Of a stretch of DNA of 64,000 nt, positions 9,227 through 17,560 are shown one piece after another. The notes beneath the pieces were generated by a model. The model was given only the letters and a program-made list of their open reading frames with translations. It searched no databases and was not told where the DNA came from. Position numbers and translations under genes: made by a program. The DNA comes from CAYQXJ01 sp964421565 (GTDB taxonomy: Bacteria; Planctomycetota; Brocadiia; SM23-32), in contig CAYQXJ010000008.1 in assembly GCA_964421565.1 (NCBI GenBank), positions 93,958-157,957 on the forward strand, in the 5' to 3' direction. Numbering within the stretch: position 1 is the first letter of the stretch; the number at the start of each line of letters is the position of its first letter.

Positions 9227-10188
9227 GCTTGCCCTCCTTCCACCGAGCGCAGTCGGGGGTCGAGCGCATCACGCAGGGCGTCGCCCAGCACATTGAACGC
9301 CAGCACCAGAAGGAACAGGGCAACCGCCGCGCTCACGAACTGCCACCACACCACGGGTTCCCGGGTCAGTTCCATCTTCGCGTGGGATATCATGCGCCCC
9401 CACGACGTCCTCTCCACCTCAACACCGACACCGAGATACGTCAGCAGCGCCTCCGACAGGACGATGCCGCTGAAGCCGAGAGTGAAGGTTATGATGACGA
9501 TGTGGAACAGGTTCGGCAGTACATGGCGCAGTAGCACGCGCGAGTGGCGCGCCCCGATGGCCCGGGCAGCCAGCACGTAGTCCGCCTCCCGAAGTTTCAG
9601 CGTTTCCCCGCGTATCAGCCGGCAGAGCCCGACCCATCCCGTGACGCCGAGAGCAATGCAGACCTGCACCAGGCCGCGCTCCATCACCGTCATCAGTGCG
9701 ATCAACAGCAGGATGCCGGGTATGCAGGCAAGGGTTGAATAGATGTAGACGATCATATCGTCGATCCGCCCACCGAAGTAACCCGCCACGATGCCGAACA
9801 GCAGTCCCAGGGGGATGTAGATCGCCGCCGTGAGGCCGCCCAGCACCAGAGCCGTGTTCATGCCTTTGATGGTCTTCAGCAGCACGTCTCGGCCCTGGAT
9901 GTCCGTGCCCAGTATGTGCCGGTTCGTTCCCGGGCTCGCGTAACTCTCTTCCTTGTCGGTCTCGCCCACTATCACGGCGAAGGCGTAGTCGATCAGGCTG
10001 CCCTGCCGGGCCACGGCCTGTTCGCCGGAGCCCGCCGTCCACGCCACCGGCACGAACTCCAGTGCGCCGAGCACGAAGTAAACGCCGATCACTCCCATGC
10101 AGGCGATGGCCAGGCGATTACGACGCAACCGTCGCCATCCTTCCCCCCAGAGGGAGCGCACCTCTGCCGTTTGCTCGTCGCCGTTCAT
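9223..10188 (-). CDS. oppC: Peptide ABC transporter permease (OppC/DppC)
   Basis: Inner-membrane permease of the peptide importer, 321 residues. It has a first membrane helix (IACMGVIGVYFVLGALEFV), a periplasmic segment carrying HILGTDIQGRDVLLK (the usual GTD..GRD signature of DppC-type permeases), then the binding-protein-dependent transport domain ending near the EAA-like loop ARAIGARHSRVLLRHVLPN. ATG 10188 overlaps the OppB-type stop by four bases. The insert between helix 1 and the GTD motif is longer than in most DppC proteins. Confidence 0.92.
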   Translation of the reverse strand: MNGDEQTAEVRSLWGEGWRRLRRNRLAIACMGVIGVYFVLGALEFVPVAWTAGSGEQAVARQGSLIDYAFAVIVGETDKEESYASPGTNRHILGTDIQGRDVLLKTIKGMNTALVLGGLTAAIYIPLGLLFGIVAGYFGGRIDDMIVYIYSTLACIPGILLLIALMTVMERGLVQVCIALGVTGWVGLCRLIRGETLKLREADYVLAARAIGARHSRVLLRHVLPNLFHIVIITFTLGFSGIVLSEALLTYLGVGVEVERTSWGRMISHAKMELTREPVVWWQFVSAAVALFLLVLAFNVLGDALRDALDPRLRSVEGGQA

Positions 10189-11246
10189 CGAAGCGTCACC
10201 CGTGGGTCAACCAAAGTATAGCTGATGTCGGTTGCCAGGTTTCCCGCAGCGAACAGCAGGGCGCCCAGGTAGACGATGGCGGCCAGCACACGCGTGTCGC
10301 CCGTAGTCACCGCCTCGACCGTCAAGTTGCCGAGGCCGGGTATGCCGAAGAACCTCTCCAGCAGCAGCGAGCCCATGAACAGGAAAGGGATGGCCAACAC
10401 CGTGCGTGTCAGGATGGGCACCATGGCATTCTTCAGCACGTGCTTGAACAGGATCAACCTCTCGCTCAGCCCCTTAGCCCGCGCGGTGCGCACGTAATCC
10501 CGGCCCATCTCCTCCAGCATGATGGCGCGGTAGAAACGCACATTGCTGCCCAGCCCCTTGATAACGGCTATGATTATCGGCAGCAGCAAGAACTGGAAGG
10601 CGCTAATGCCGCTCCCGTAGCCGTAGACCGGGAACAATCGCATGTGTTGCGCCAGCAGGTACTGCCCTCCGATGATGTAAAACAGCATGGAAATGGACAT
10701 CAGCGCAACACAGATCACGACGATCCACAGGTCCAGAAATGTCGCACGGAAGTATGCCACCGTCAGTGACAGGCTAACCGATACCAGCAGTCCGAGCACG
10801 AAGATGGGGACCGTGAGCGTGAGGGACGGCACCATGCCGCGCCGGATCATCTGGCCGATGTCTTCGTGCGTCTTCTCCGAGCGGCCGAAACGGAACAGAA
10901 GCAGCCGGGCCATGTGGTCGGCGAAGCGGGTGTCGGTCACCCACTTGAAGCCCTTGGCCCGTATGTTGGCAAGCAGCCTGATCACTCTCCCCTGCAGCGA
11001 TGGGACCGGCAGGCGGTTGATCAGCGCCAGTTCCTCGGGTGGCGCCAGGTTGAGCGCCAGTGGCCTGTCCCAGCCCCTCGCTTCTACAATCTCGCGTATC
11101 TGCTGCTGCGTGGCGGCCTTGCCCAGTTCCCGCGCCGCGCGGTCCTGAGGGGAGAAGACCACCTCGAACAGCAGGAAGGTGAACAGGCAGACCCCGATCA
11201 CCAGCGGGATGGTGTAGAGCACGCGGCGGATGATATAGGCGATCAC
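10185..11246 (-). CDS. oppB: Peptide ABC transporter permease (OppB/DppB)
   Basis: Second inner-membrane permease, 353 residues. The start is GTG 11246: it overlaps the stop of the binding-protein gene (GTGA) and gives the expected DppB opening IAYIIRRVLYTIPLVIGV. The frame is open further upstream but only with low-complexity Arg/Ala sequence. The EAA loop DYVRTARAKGLSERLILFKH and the C-terminal FFGIPGLGNLTVEAV are typical. A long soluble insert (about residues 30-125) sits between helix 1 and the transport domain. Confidence 0.92.
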   Translation of the reverse strand: MIAYIIRRVLYTIPLVIGVCLFTFLLFEVVFSPQDRAARELGKAATQQQIREIVEARGWDRPLALNLAPPEELALINRLPVPSLQGRVIRLLANIRAKGFKWVTDTRFADHMARLLLFRFGRSEKTHEDIGQMIRRGMVPSLTLTVPIFVLGLLVSVSLSLTVAYFRATFLDLWIVVICVALMSISMLFYIIGGQYLLAQHMRLFPVYGYGSGISAFQFLLLPIIIAVIKGLGSNVRFYRAIMLEEMGRDYVRTARAKGLSERLILFKHVLKNAMVPILTRTVLAIPFLFMGSLLLERFFGIPGLGNLTVEAVTTGDTRVLAAIVYLGALLFAAGNLATDISYTLVDPRVTLR

Positions 11247-13180
11247 GGGTGCTCCTCTGCTCGTCGGTGTCGTTGCACAACTCCGAGCACCGCGGGCACC
11301 ACGACTACGAGCGCCACAAGCACGGCCAGCGCGGTGTAGTTCGGCCTGTTCCATTCGCGCCGGCGCTCTCGGCGCAGCTCCGGGTCGACGTCGCGGTATT
11401 TCGCGAACCCCCCGGTGATGCCGTGCGGCTTCACGTTGCGCAGCCATTGATGGTAGAGACTGAACGAGACACGGTGGTGGCTCGGGATCCAGGGCGCCTC
11501 GCGCACGAAGATATCGCGCATCTCGCGGATGATGTGCAGCCGCTCTTCATTGTTGGGCATCGCCTTCATGCGCTCGAACAACTCGTTGTAACGCTCATTG
11601 TCGAACATGCAGTTGTTCGGTCCGTCGGGCGCGCTGTTTGGTCCATAAAGCAGTTGCAGAAAGTTCTCCGGGTCGGGGTAGTCAAGTATCCATCCCACAT
11701 TGAAGACCTGAGTGCGGCCCTGGCGAATCTTGCGCAGAAACTCCGCCCACGTGTTGAGCTGTATGTCCACGTCGATGCCGATCTGCTCCATGTCCGCCGC
11801 GAAGCGGTTGGCATACTGTTCGGCGGCTGGATCGGCGCTGCCCAGGTCATAGGTGATTGTCAGTCGCTTGCCGTCCGGCCCGACTCCACCCGGGTAACCG
11901 ACCTCGGCCAGCAGCCTGCGGGCCTCGTCAACATCGTAACGCTTATAGGGGTTCTGGAACTTCGGGTCATAGCCGAAGATCCCCGGCGGAAGGGGGGTGT
12001 GCGCGGGGATCGCGCGCCCGTTATACAGGTGCTTGATGCGCCACTGGGTATCGTATGCCAGGCTCATCGCCTGGCGAAGCTTGCGGTTGTCCCCGCCGAC
12101 CAGCGGGTCCTTCATATTGAAACCGACGTAGTAGACGTCCGCCTCCGGCGTCTTCCTGAGCCGAATGCCCCGTTCGCGGAATGATTCCGTCAGCGTCATC
12201 TCAGAGGTGATGGCCTCCTGGAAGTGGTCCTTGCTGATGCCGGAGGCGTCCAGGTAGCCCTGTCGGAACAGTAGCCAGCCGGGCTGGCTTTCCTGGATAA
12301 CGCTGTACCATACCTCGTCGACAAAGGGCAGCTTCCTGCCCGCATCCTCCAGCAGGCTGGCCTCGGCGTCCCCCGGTTCGCCCTCACTGGGATAGTAGTC
12401 TTCGCGGTAGGTGGGGTTGCGCTCGAGGATCAGGCGCCACCGCTTGTGCCATTCCTTCAGGCGAAACGGTCCTGTGCCGACGGGGTTGTTCACGAAGTCC
12501 TGGCCGTAGTAGTCCACAGCCTCCCGCGGAACGGCAGCGGTGTAACTCATCGCCAGAACGTAGACCAACTGCGGGAAGGGCTCCGTAAGCCGTATCGTGA
12601 GGGTGTAGAGGTCCGGTGCCTGCAGGCCCGCCACGTCCATGGAGTAGTCCATCGGCTCGCCCGCAGCCTGGCGCTCGACAGACTCGGCGCGGAAGGCGTC
12701 AAGGCCCTGTATCTTGCCTTGCAGCAGCCACCAGCCACGCGGCTGGTTTGCGATATCGGCGAGCCGTTTGATGGAGTAGACAAAGTCTGTCGCCACTACC
12801 TCGCGCCCCTTACCCGCGCTCTGTGTGAAACATGGATCGTCCTGGAAGTAAACGCCCGGCTGAACCCGAATAGTGTAGGTAAGCCCGTCGTCGCTTACCT
12901 GAGGCATCTCTGCCGCCAGAGCAGTCTTCAGCTCGAACGGGCGTTTGAGGAAGTGGTACTCGTAGAGGGCGTCGTACATCTGGGCGATGATGCCGCCGGA
13001 CAGCGTGTCGCCGGCCTGCACGGGATCCAGGCTGTGGGGGTCCTCGCCGATGGCCGAGTAGAGTATCTTCTTGTCGCCCTCGGGCGGATAGGGATCGTTC
13101 GAACAGCCCGTCAATGCCCAGAGGCATACAACCGCCGCAAGAACTGCAGAGCGCACGTTCCAGGCCAGCGGTGCTCTCAC
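11243..13180 (-). CDS. Peptide ABC transporter substrate-binding lipoprotein (SBP_bac_5) with C-terminal membrane helix
   Basis: Captures peptides or similar solutes outside the inner membrane for the OppBCDF-type importer. The 645 residues begin with a signal peptide and lipobox LTGC, followed by a family 5 solute-binding domain (GEDPHSLDPVQAGD near the start; TGPFRLKEW and NPTYREDY in the middle). After the domain comes a basic stretch and a hydrophobic helix (ALAVLVALVVVVPAVLGVV) close to the C-terminus, which is not usual for this family. It starts at GTG 13180, overlapping the creatininase-family stop by four bases. Confidence 0.9.
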   Translation of the reverse strand: MRAPLAWNVRSAVLAAVVCLWALTGCSNDPYPPEGDKKILYSAIGEDPHSLDPVQAGDTLSGGIIAQMYDALYEYHFLKRPFELKTALAAEMPQVSDDGLTYTIRVQPGVYFQDDPCFTQSAGKGREVVATDFVYSIKRLADIANQPRGWWLLQGKIQGLDAFRAESVERQAAGEPMDYSMDVAGLQAPDLYTLTIRLTEPFPQLVYVLAMSYTAAVPREAVDYYGQDFVNNPVGTGPFRLKEWHKRWRLILERNPTYREDYYPSEGEPGDAEASLLEDAGRKLPFVDEVWYSVIQESQPGWLLFRQGYLDASGISKDHFQEAITSEMTLTESFRERGIRLRKTPEADVYYVGFNMKDPLVGGDNRKLRQAMSLAYDTQWRIKHLYNGRAIPAHTPLPPGIFGYDPKFQNPYKRYDVDEARRLLAEVGYPGGVGPDGKRLTITYDLGSADPAAEQYANRFAADMEQIGIDVDIQLNTWAEFLRKIRQGRTQVFNVGWILDYPDPENFLQLLYGPNSAPDGPNNCMFDNERYNELFERMKAMPNNEERLHIIREMRDIFVREAPWIPSHHRVSFSLYHQWLRNVKPHGITGGFAKYRDVDPELRRERRREWNRPNYTALAVLVALVVVVPAVLGVVQRHRRAEEHP

Positions 13181-13941
13181 TGCTGGGGCTCCTCGGGGTG
13201 TTCGGTCAGCAAGGCGTGCACCTGTGTCACAAGGTGCTCTGCAAGGCGTGCAAGGGCCCGCCCTCCCTGTTCGGCATCGGCGTTGCGCGCATCATCGCCC
13301 ATCTGTGCAAAGAGCGGGCGGGAGGCGTCGAACTCTACACCTGGATGACGCTCCCCGGCGGGCGGTGGCCCTGACTGCGGCCAGGACTCGCATTCATCCC
13401 GTCCCTCCCGCAGGGCCTCCAGCCTTACAAGCTCCGGCAACAGCGCGAGCCCGTAGGCCGTTTCCCATCGGGCTGCATGATCGCCGCCGAGCCGGACCTT
13501 TGGGGCACCGATGTCGGCCTCCGTGCCGCAGATGAAGTGAACGTTGGGGTGCTGTTCCTTCAGGCGAAGTAGTATGTGCGCTGCGATGCCTCGCCAGGGG
13601 TAATGGCCCGCCAGCAGCACGAAGCAACGGAAGCCGAACCCGATCAGTCGCTCGAGCGTGTTGGCCAGGATCGCGCAGGCCGCATCTTCCGGCTGGTAGA
13701 GTGTCCATTTGAACTCGCCGTGGCCACCCCGGCCTCCCCACCACATAACCGGCAGCAGCACGCCGCCGGTCTCGCGCACAAGCCGTTGGCAGAACCGCTC
13801 GGCCTTCAGACCGTCAAAGCCGACCGGCAAGTGCCAGCCATGGTGTTCCAACAGTCCGAGGGGCCAGTAGGCCACCGGTGCCCGCTGAACGATGGTCTGC
13901 AGTTGGTCCGGCCGCAATTGCTCGTAGCGCCCCCATTTCAT
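13177..13941 (-). CDS. Creatininase-family metal-dependent amidohydrolase
   Basis: Likely cytoplasmic metal-dependent amidohydrolase, 254 residues. The creatininase pattern is present: PLGLLEHHGWHLP (the Glu and second His match the metal ligands of the family), GFDGLKAE supplying the Asp, LLAGHYPWRG in place of the usual NGHGGN, and GGDHAARWETA matching the late HAG..ETS motif. The true substrate is unknown; family members act on creatinine, formamides and tetrapyrrole or flavin precursors. It overlaps pyk (upstream) and the binding-protein gene (downstream) by four bases each, so it may process a product linked to the peptide importer. That link is inference. Confidence 0.8.
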   Translation of the reverse strand: MKWGRYEQLRPDQLQTIVQRAPVAYWPLGLLEHHGWHLPVGFDGLKAERFCQRLVRETGGVLLPVMWWGGRGGHGEFKWTLYQPEDAACAILANTLERLIGFGFRCFVLLAGHYPWRGIAAHILLRLKEQHPNVHFICGTEADIGAPKVRLGGDHAARWETAYGLALLPELVRLEALREGRDECESWPQSGPPPAGERHPGVEFDASRPLFAQMGDDARNADAEQGGRALARLAEHLVTQVHALLTEHPEEPQQ

Positions 13942-15386
13942 GGCTCTCGTGCCTCGAACTTCTCGATCTTCAGCATGTCTGTGCCGCCCGGGGTGTTTGT
14001 GCTTGCGCCGGCCACGTAGACCACGGTCTCGCCAGCATCAACCACGCCCATGTTTTTCAGGCGATCGCTGCCGCGCTGGATCATCTCGTCGGTGCTGTCA
14101 AAAACCTCGAGCATGATGGGACAAACGCCCCAGACCAGGGCGAGCCGCCGACAAGTGGCTTCGTTGGGCGTGAGGGCATAGATAGGGGCGTCTGGCCGGC
14201 GCTGAGAGACATAGCGAGCAGTGCTGCCGGTGATGGTGAAGGCGACGATTGCGGCCGCGTCCAGGCGGTCGGCCACCATGCAAGCGGCGTTCGCCAGTGC
14301 GTGCTCGGGAGCGCTGGCTATGGTCTCGATTTCCGGCGGGGCGGCCGTAGATCCCTCCCGACGGTGCTGCTCGATCTCGCGCGCTATGCGGTCCATCATC
14401 CGCGCCGCGACGGCGGGGTAACGCCCGATGGAAGTCTCGCCGCTGAGCATGACGGCGTCCGTGCCGTCCAGGATGGCGTTGGCCACGTCGCTGGCTTCGG
14501 CGCGCGTGGGGCGGGGTGATTCGACCATGGACTCCAGCATTTGGGTGGCGGTGATCACGGGCAGCCCGTGGCGGTTGGCCAGATGGATGATGCGTTTCTG
14601 CGCGACGGGCACCTGCTCAGTTCGCATCTCGATGCCCAGGTCGCCACGCGCGACCATGACGCCGTCCGCCTCATGCAGGATGTCATGCAGGTTCTCTACG
14701 GCTTCGGGTTTCTCGATCTTGGGGATGATCGGCAGCACCGAGTCGGCGCCGCTGTGCTCGCGCATGGCCTCGCGCAGCCGCCTCAGATCGTCCGCTGAAC
14801 GCACAAAGCTCAGCGCCACAAGGTCGACCCCCTGCTCCATGCCGAAACGCAAGTCCTCAATGTCCTTCTCAGTCGGCGCCGTCAGGCTCAGCCGGGCGCC
14901 CGGCAGGTTGATCCCCTTGTGCTCTCCGATGGTCCCGCCGGTGCGCACCCGGCACCGCACCTGGTGGCTGTTGCTGGCGGTAACCTCCAGTTCGATCATG
15001 CCGTCGGCCAGCAGTATCTCGTCGCCCGCTTCCACCTCTTGCGGCAGATTTGCATAGCTGACGGGGATGGTGGTCGCGTCTCCCTCGAACTCGCCCGGCT
15101 CCAGGGTGACCTCGGCGTCATCGGCGAGTGTCACAGGCTCCCCGCCTTTGAGTTTCCCCGTGCGGATGCGCGGTCCCTGCAGGTCTTGCAGGATGGCCAC
15201 GACCTGATCGGTTTCTTCGGCGCAATCGCGGATGGTCCTGATGTAGCGCGCGTGCGACTGGTGGGTGCCGTGGGAGAAGTTGAGCCGGAACACGTCCACG
15301 CCGGCGCGGATCAGGGCGCGGATCTGTGCCGGCTCCTCACTCGCCGGCCCGAGCGTGGCGACGATCTTTGTGCGCGTTGGTCTCAA
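13938..15386 (-). CDS. pyk: Pyruvate kinase
   Basis: Glycolytic enzyme converting phosphoenolpyruvate and ADP to pyruvate and ATP in the cytoplasm. The 482 residues start with the standard opening RPTRTKIVATLGPASEEP, followed by VFRLNFSHGTH, the catalytic-lysine signature LPIIPKIEKPEAVEN, VMVARGDLGIEM and TATQMLESMVESPRPTRAE. Length and motif order are normal. The start overlaps the S41 protease gene by 50 bases and the stop overlaps the creatininase-family start by four. A pyk gene inside a peptide-transport operon is unusual. Confidence 0.95.
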   Translation of the reverse strand: MRPTRTKIVATLGPASEEPAQIRALIRAGVDVFRLNFSHGTHQSHARYIRTIRDCAEETDQVVAILQDLQGPRIRTGKLKGGEPVTLADDAEVTLEPGEFEGDATTIPVSYANLPQEVEAGDEILLADGMIELEVTASNSHQVRCRVRTGGTIGEHKGINLPGARLSLTAPTEKDIEDLRFGMEQGVDLVALSFVRSADDLRRLREAMREHSGADSVLPIIPKIEKPEAVENLHDILHEADGVMVARGDLGIEMRTEQVPVAQKRIIHLANRHGLPVITATQMLESMVESPRPTRAEASDVANAILDGTDAVMLSGETSIGRYPAVAARMMDRIAREIEQHRREGSTAAPPEIETIASAPEHALANAACMVADRLDAAAIVAFTITGSTARYVSQRRPDAPIYALTPNEATCRRLALVWGVCPIMLEVFDSTDEMIQRGSDRLKNMGVVDAGETVVYVAGASTNTPGGTDMLKIEKFEAREP

Positions 15387-16695
15387 CGGAATCCTCCGGT
15401 TCGCTTGGGAGCTGGTCCCTGATCCATTCGAGAGCGGCCTCTTGCTGCTGCAGCATTGCGGCGTGACGGGCCTCGTGCCATTCGTCAGCCTTCTCGAGGT
15501 CCTCGGCGGGAAAGGGTTGGAGCTCCCCCACGATGATGTCCGGGCGCACGCCTTCGGCCTCGATTCTGGTGCCGTTTGCCAATTCGTACAGGGCGATGGT
15601 AATCACTATGCCCGAACCGTCCGGCAGCCTGCGCAGGGTTGTCACCGAGCCCTTTCCCACTGTGCCGGTTCCGACGACGATGGCCCGCCCATTCGCCTGG
15701 AGGGCGCCCGCGACGATTTCCGCAGCGCTCGCCGTGAACCGGTCGACCAGCACGGCGACGGGCACGTCATCTTCGATCAGGGTTCGGGCGTGAGCAACCT
15801 CGCGAGTGTCCGCGGGCACTTCTCGTCCGGTCAAACTCAGGATCAGCCCGTCGCTAAGGACCATGTCGCAGATCCTCACGGCCTGGCTCATGACTCCGCC
15901 GCCGTTACCCCGCAGGTCCAGCACCAGCCCGTGCAGACCGCGGGCGGCTAGAACCTTCAGCGCATCGCTCACTTCGTCGGCCACGTTCTTGTCGAATGAC
16001 TCGATCCTCAGCCTGGCGATGCCTTCCTCGAGGAACAACCAGCGCACGTTCGGCACATCTATGCGCTGGCGCTCGACGCTGAAGGCGATCAGCTCCCCTT
16101 CAGGCGGTCGCTTGATGCCTAAGCGGACCTCGGAGCCGGGCTCGCCGCGGATGCGGCTGACCAGCTCCTCGGCGCCCATCACGGACGCCTCCTCGTCGTC
16201 CACGTGCGTGAGGATGTCGCCCTCGCGCATGCCGCTTGCGGCGGCGGGGCCGTTCTCAAAGACCTCCTCGATGATGTAGGTGCCGTTGCGCCTGCCCACA
16301 CGGACGCCGATACCGGCGTATTCGCCCTCGGTGGCCTCGTTCATGCGGCGGCGTTCGGCAGGGCTAAGGTAGTAGCTGTAGCGGTCTTTCAAGCTGCGCA
16401 CCATGCCTCGCATGGCGGCGCGGTAGACCTCCTCTCGGTCGACGTCTCGCACGTAAGAGGAGTCAATGAATCGCAGGGCCTCGCGGAACGATGAAACCTG
16501 CAGCTCCTCCTGCTCCGTTGGTCGGTAGAAGAGAAACCAGACCACCAGGTAGACGAACATCATGGCCAGCAGCGTCCAGGTGAGGACGGGCAGGTAGCGC
16601 GCGGACCGCTGTGAAGGGGGCTCGTTACGCTCAAGATTCACGGGCACTGCCGCAATTTCAGAAGGGGAAGGGGCGCCTTTAGAAGCAAGCACCAC
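15337..16695 (-). CDS. S41 C-terminal processing peptidase with PDZ domain
   Basis: Membrane-anchored periplasmic serine protease of the CtpA/Prc family, 452 residues. An N-terminal membrane helix (LTWTLLAMMFVYLVVWFLFY, about residues 38-57) is followed by the S41 N-terminal region (DRYSYYLSPAE), a PDZ domain (about 115-195, GIGVRVGRRNGTYIIEEV) and the catalytic domain with LDLRGNGGG, FTASAAEIVAGAL (catalytic Ser) and GKGSV (catalytic Lys). GTG 16695 is the first in-frame start and lies only about 10 bases after the TAGAAT box, so the message may be leaderless. It is the first gene of the operon. Confidence 0.92.
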   Translation of the reverse strand: MVLASKGAPSPSEIAAVPVNLERNEPPSQRSARYLPVLTWTLLAMMFVYLVVWFLFYRPTEQEELQVSSFREALRFIDSSYVRDVDREEVYRAAMRGMVRSLKDRYSYYLSPAERRRMNEATEGEYAGIGVRVGRRNGTYIIEEVFENGPAAASGMREGDILTHVDDEEASVMGAEELVSRIRGEPGSEVRLGIKRPPEGELIAFSVERQRIDVPNVRWLFLEEGIARLRIESFDKNVADEVSDALKVLAARGLHGLVLDLRGNGGGVMSQAVRICDMVLSDGLILSLTGREVPADTREVAHARTLIEDDVPVAVLVDRFTASAAEIVAGALQANGRAIVVGTGTVGKGSVTTLRRLPDGSGIVITIALYELANGTRIEAEGVRPDIIVGELQPFPAEDLEKADEWHEARHAAMLQQQEAALEWIRDQLPSEPEDSVETNAHKDRRHARAGE

Positions 16696-16704
16696 ACACG
16701 AGGG

Positions 16705-16734
16705 ATTCTAACAGATGGGCTGTGAACCGGGCAA
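16705..16734 (-). promoter_or_regulatory. Sigma70-like promoter for the protease-pyk-opp operon
   Basis: On the minus strand: TTGCCC (16734-16729), an 18-base spacer and TAGAAT (16710-16705). Transcription would start around 16698, almost on the GTG at 16695. It diverges from the promoter at 16753. Confidence 0.6.
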
Positions 16735-16752
16735 GGAAGCAGCCGAACACCA

Positions 16753-16781
16753 TTGGCCGGGCGCGCGAACGCGGCTATAAT
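16753..16781 (+). promoter_or_regulatory. Sigma70-like promoter for the MgtC-family gene
   Basis: TTGGCC (16753-16758), a 17-base spacer and a perfect TATAAT (16776-16781), 44 bases before the ATG at 16825. Confidence 0.7.
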
Positions 16782-16824
16782 GCCCGCACGGCTGTGTTAG
16801 CATGCGCGCGGGGAGGGATAGACG

Positions 16825-17559
16825 ATGGAGATTCTTGCCGCGCTGGAAGACATGTCCTTGCCGGGAAGCTACGTGGCCATGCTGCGGTTGACCCTGGCGG
16901 CGACGCTCGGGGCAGGGATCGGCTGGGAAAGGGAGCGTCACGGACGGGCGGCCGGATTGCGCACGCACTTGCTGCTGTGCGTGGGGTGCGCCCTGATCAT
17001 GCTCATCTCACTGCAGATTCCCCGCCTGTTCCTTGCCCTGGGTTCGGAGAGCACGGTACGCATTGACCCGAGCCGGGTGGCTTCCCAGGTCCTCAGCGGG
17101 TTGGGTTTCCTCGGTGCCGGGGCCATCATCGTGCTGGGACAGCACATACGGGGCCTGACGACGGCGGCGTGCATATGGGTCACGGCAGCCATCGGCCTTG
17201 CGGTGGGCGCCGGGTTCCTGGCGCTGGCGCTCTTCACCTGGGGCGTTGTGATCGTGGCGTTGCTGGTGGTAGGGCGGCTGGAGCGACGCATGGCGCGCAA
17301 GGATCAGTACATGGGCCTGACCCTGGTCTTCCCCCGCCCCGGCGAACGGATCGGATCCATTCAGGAACTGCTGGGCCGGCACGGCATGAGGGTGGTCGAG
17401 TACACGGTTGACCGCCGGGGGCAGGTTGCCGAGTACAATCTGCAGGTCCTCTATAGCCGGACGCCGGACTTCGAACAGGTCAGCACTGACCTGGCCAATG
17501 GACTGGCAGAGGACGGCGTGCAGGAGGTTAGCTGGGGCATTGCCACCATCCCCACCTGA
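16825..17559 (+). CDS. MgtC/SapB family inner-membrane protein
   Basis: Inner-membrane protein of the MgtC family, 244 residues. The family core is clear: LRLTLAATLGAGIGWERERHG, GLRTHLLLCVGCALIMLIS, SGLGFLGAGAIIVLG and GLTTAACIWVTAAIGLAVG, with about five membrane helices, then a soluble C-terminal ACT-like domain (about residues 160-244). MgtC-family members are linked to Mg2+ limitation and ATP synthase control in some pathogens, but most environmental copies have no known role. ATG 16825 is preceded by GGGGAGGGA. It ends one base before the convergent repeat-protein gene. Confidence 0.88.
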   Translation: MEILAALEDMSLPGSYVAMLRLTLAATLGAGIGWERERHGRAAGLRTHLLLCVGCALIMLISLQIPRLFLALGSESTVRIDPSRVASQVLSGLGFLGAGAIIVLGQHIRGLTTAACIWVTAAIGLAVGAGFLALALFTWGVVIVALLVVGRLERRMARKDQYMGLTLVFPRPGERIGSIQELLGRHGMRVVEYTVDRRGQVAEYNLQVLYSRTPDFEQVSTDLANGLAEDGVQEVSWGIATIPT

Positions 17560-17560
17560 G

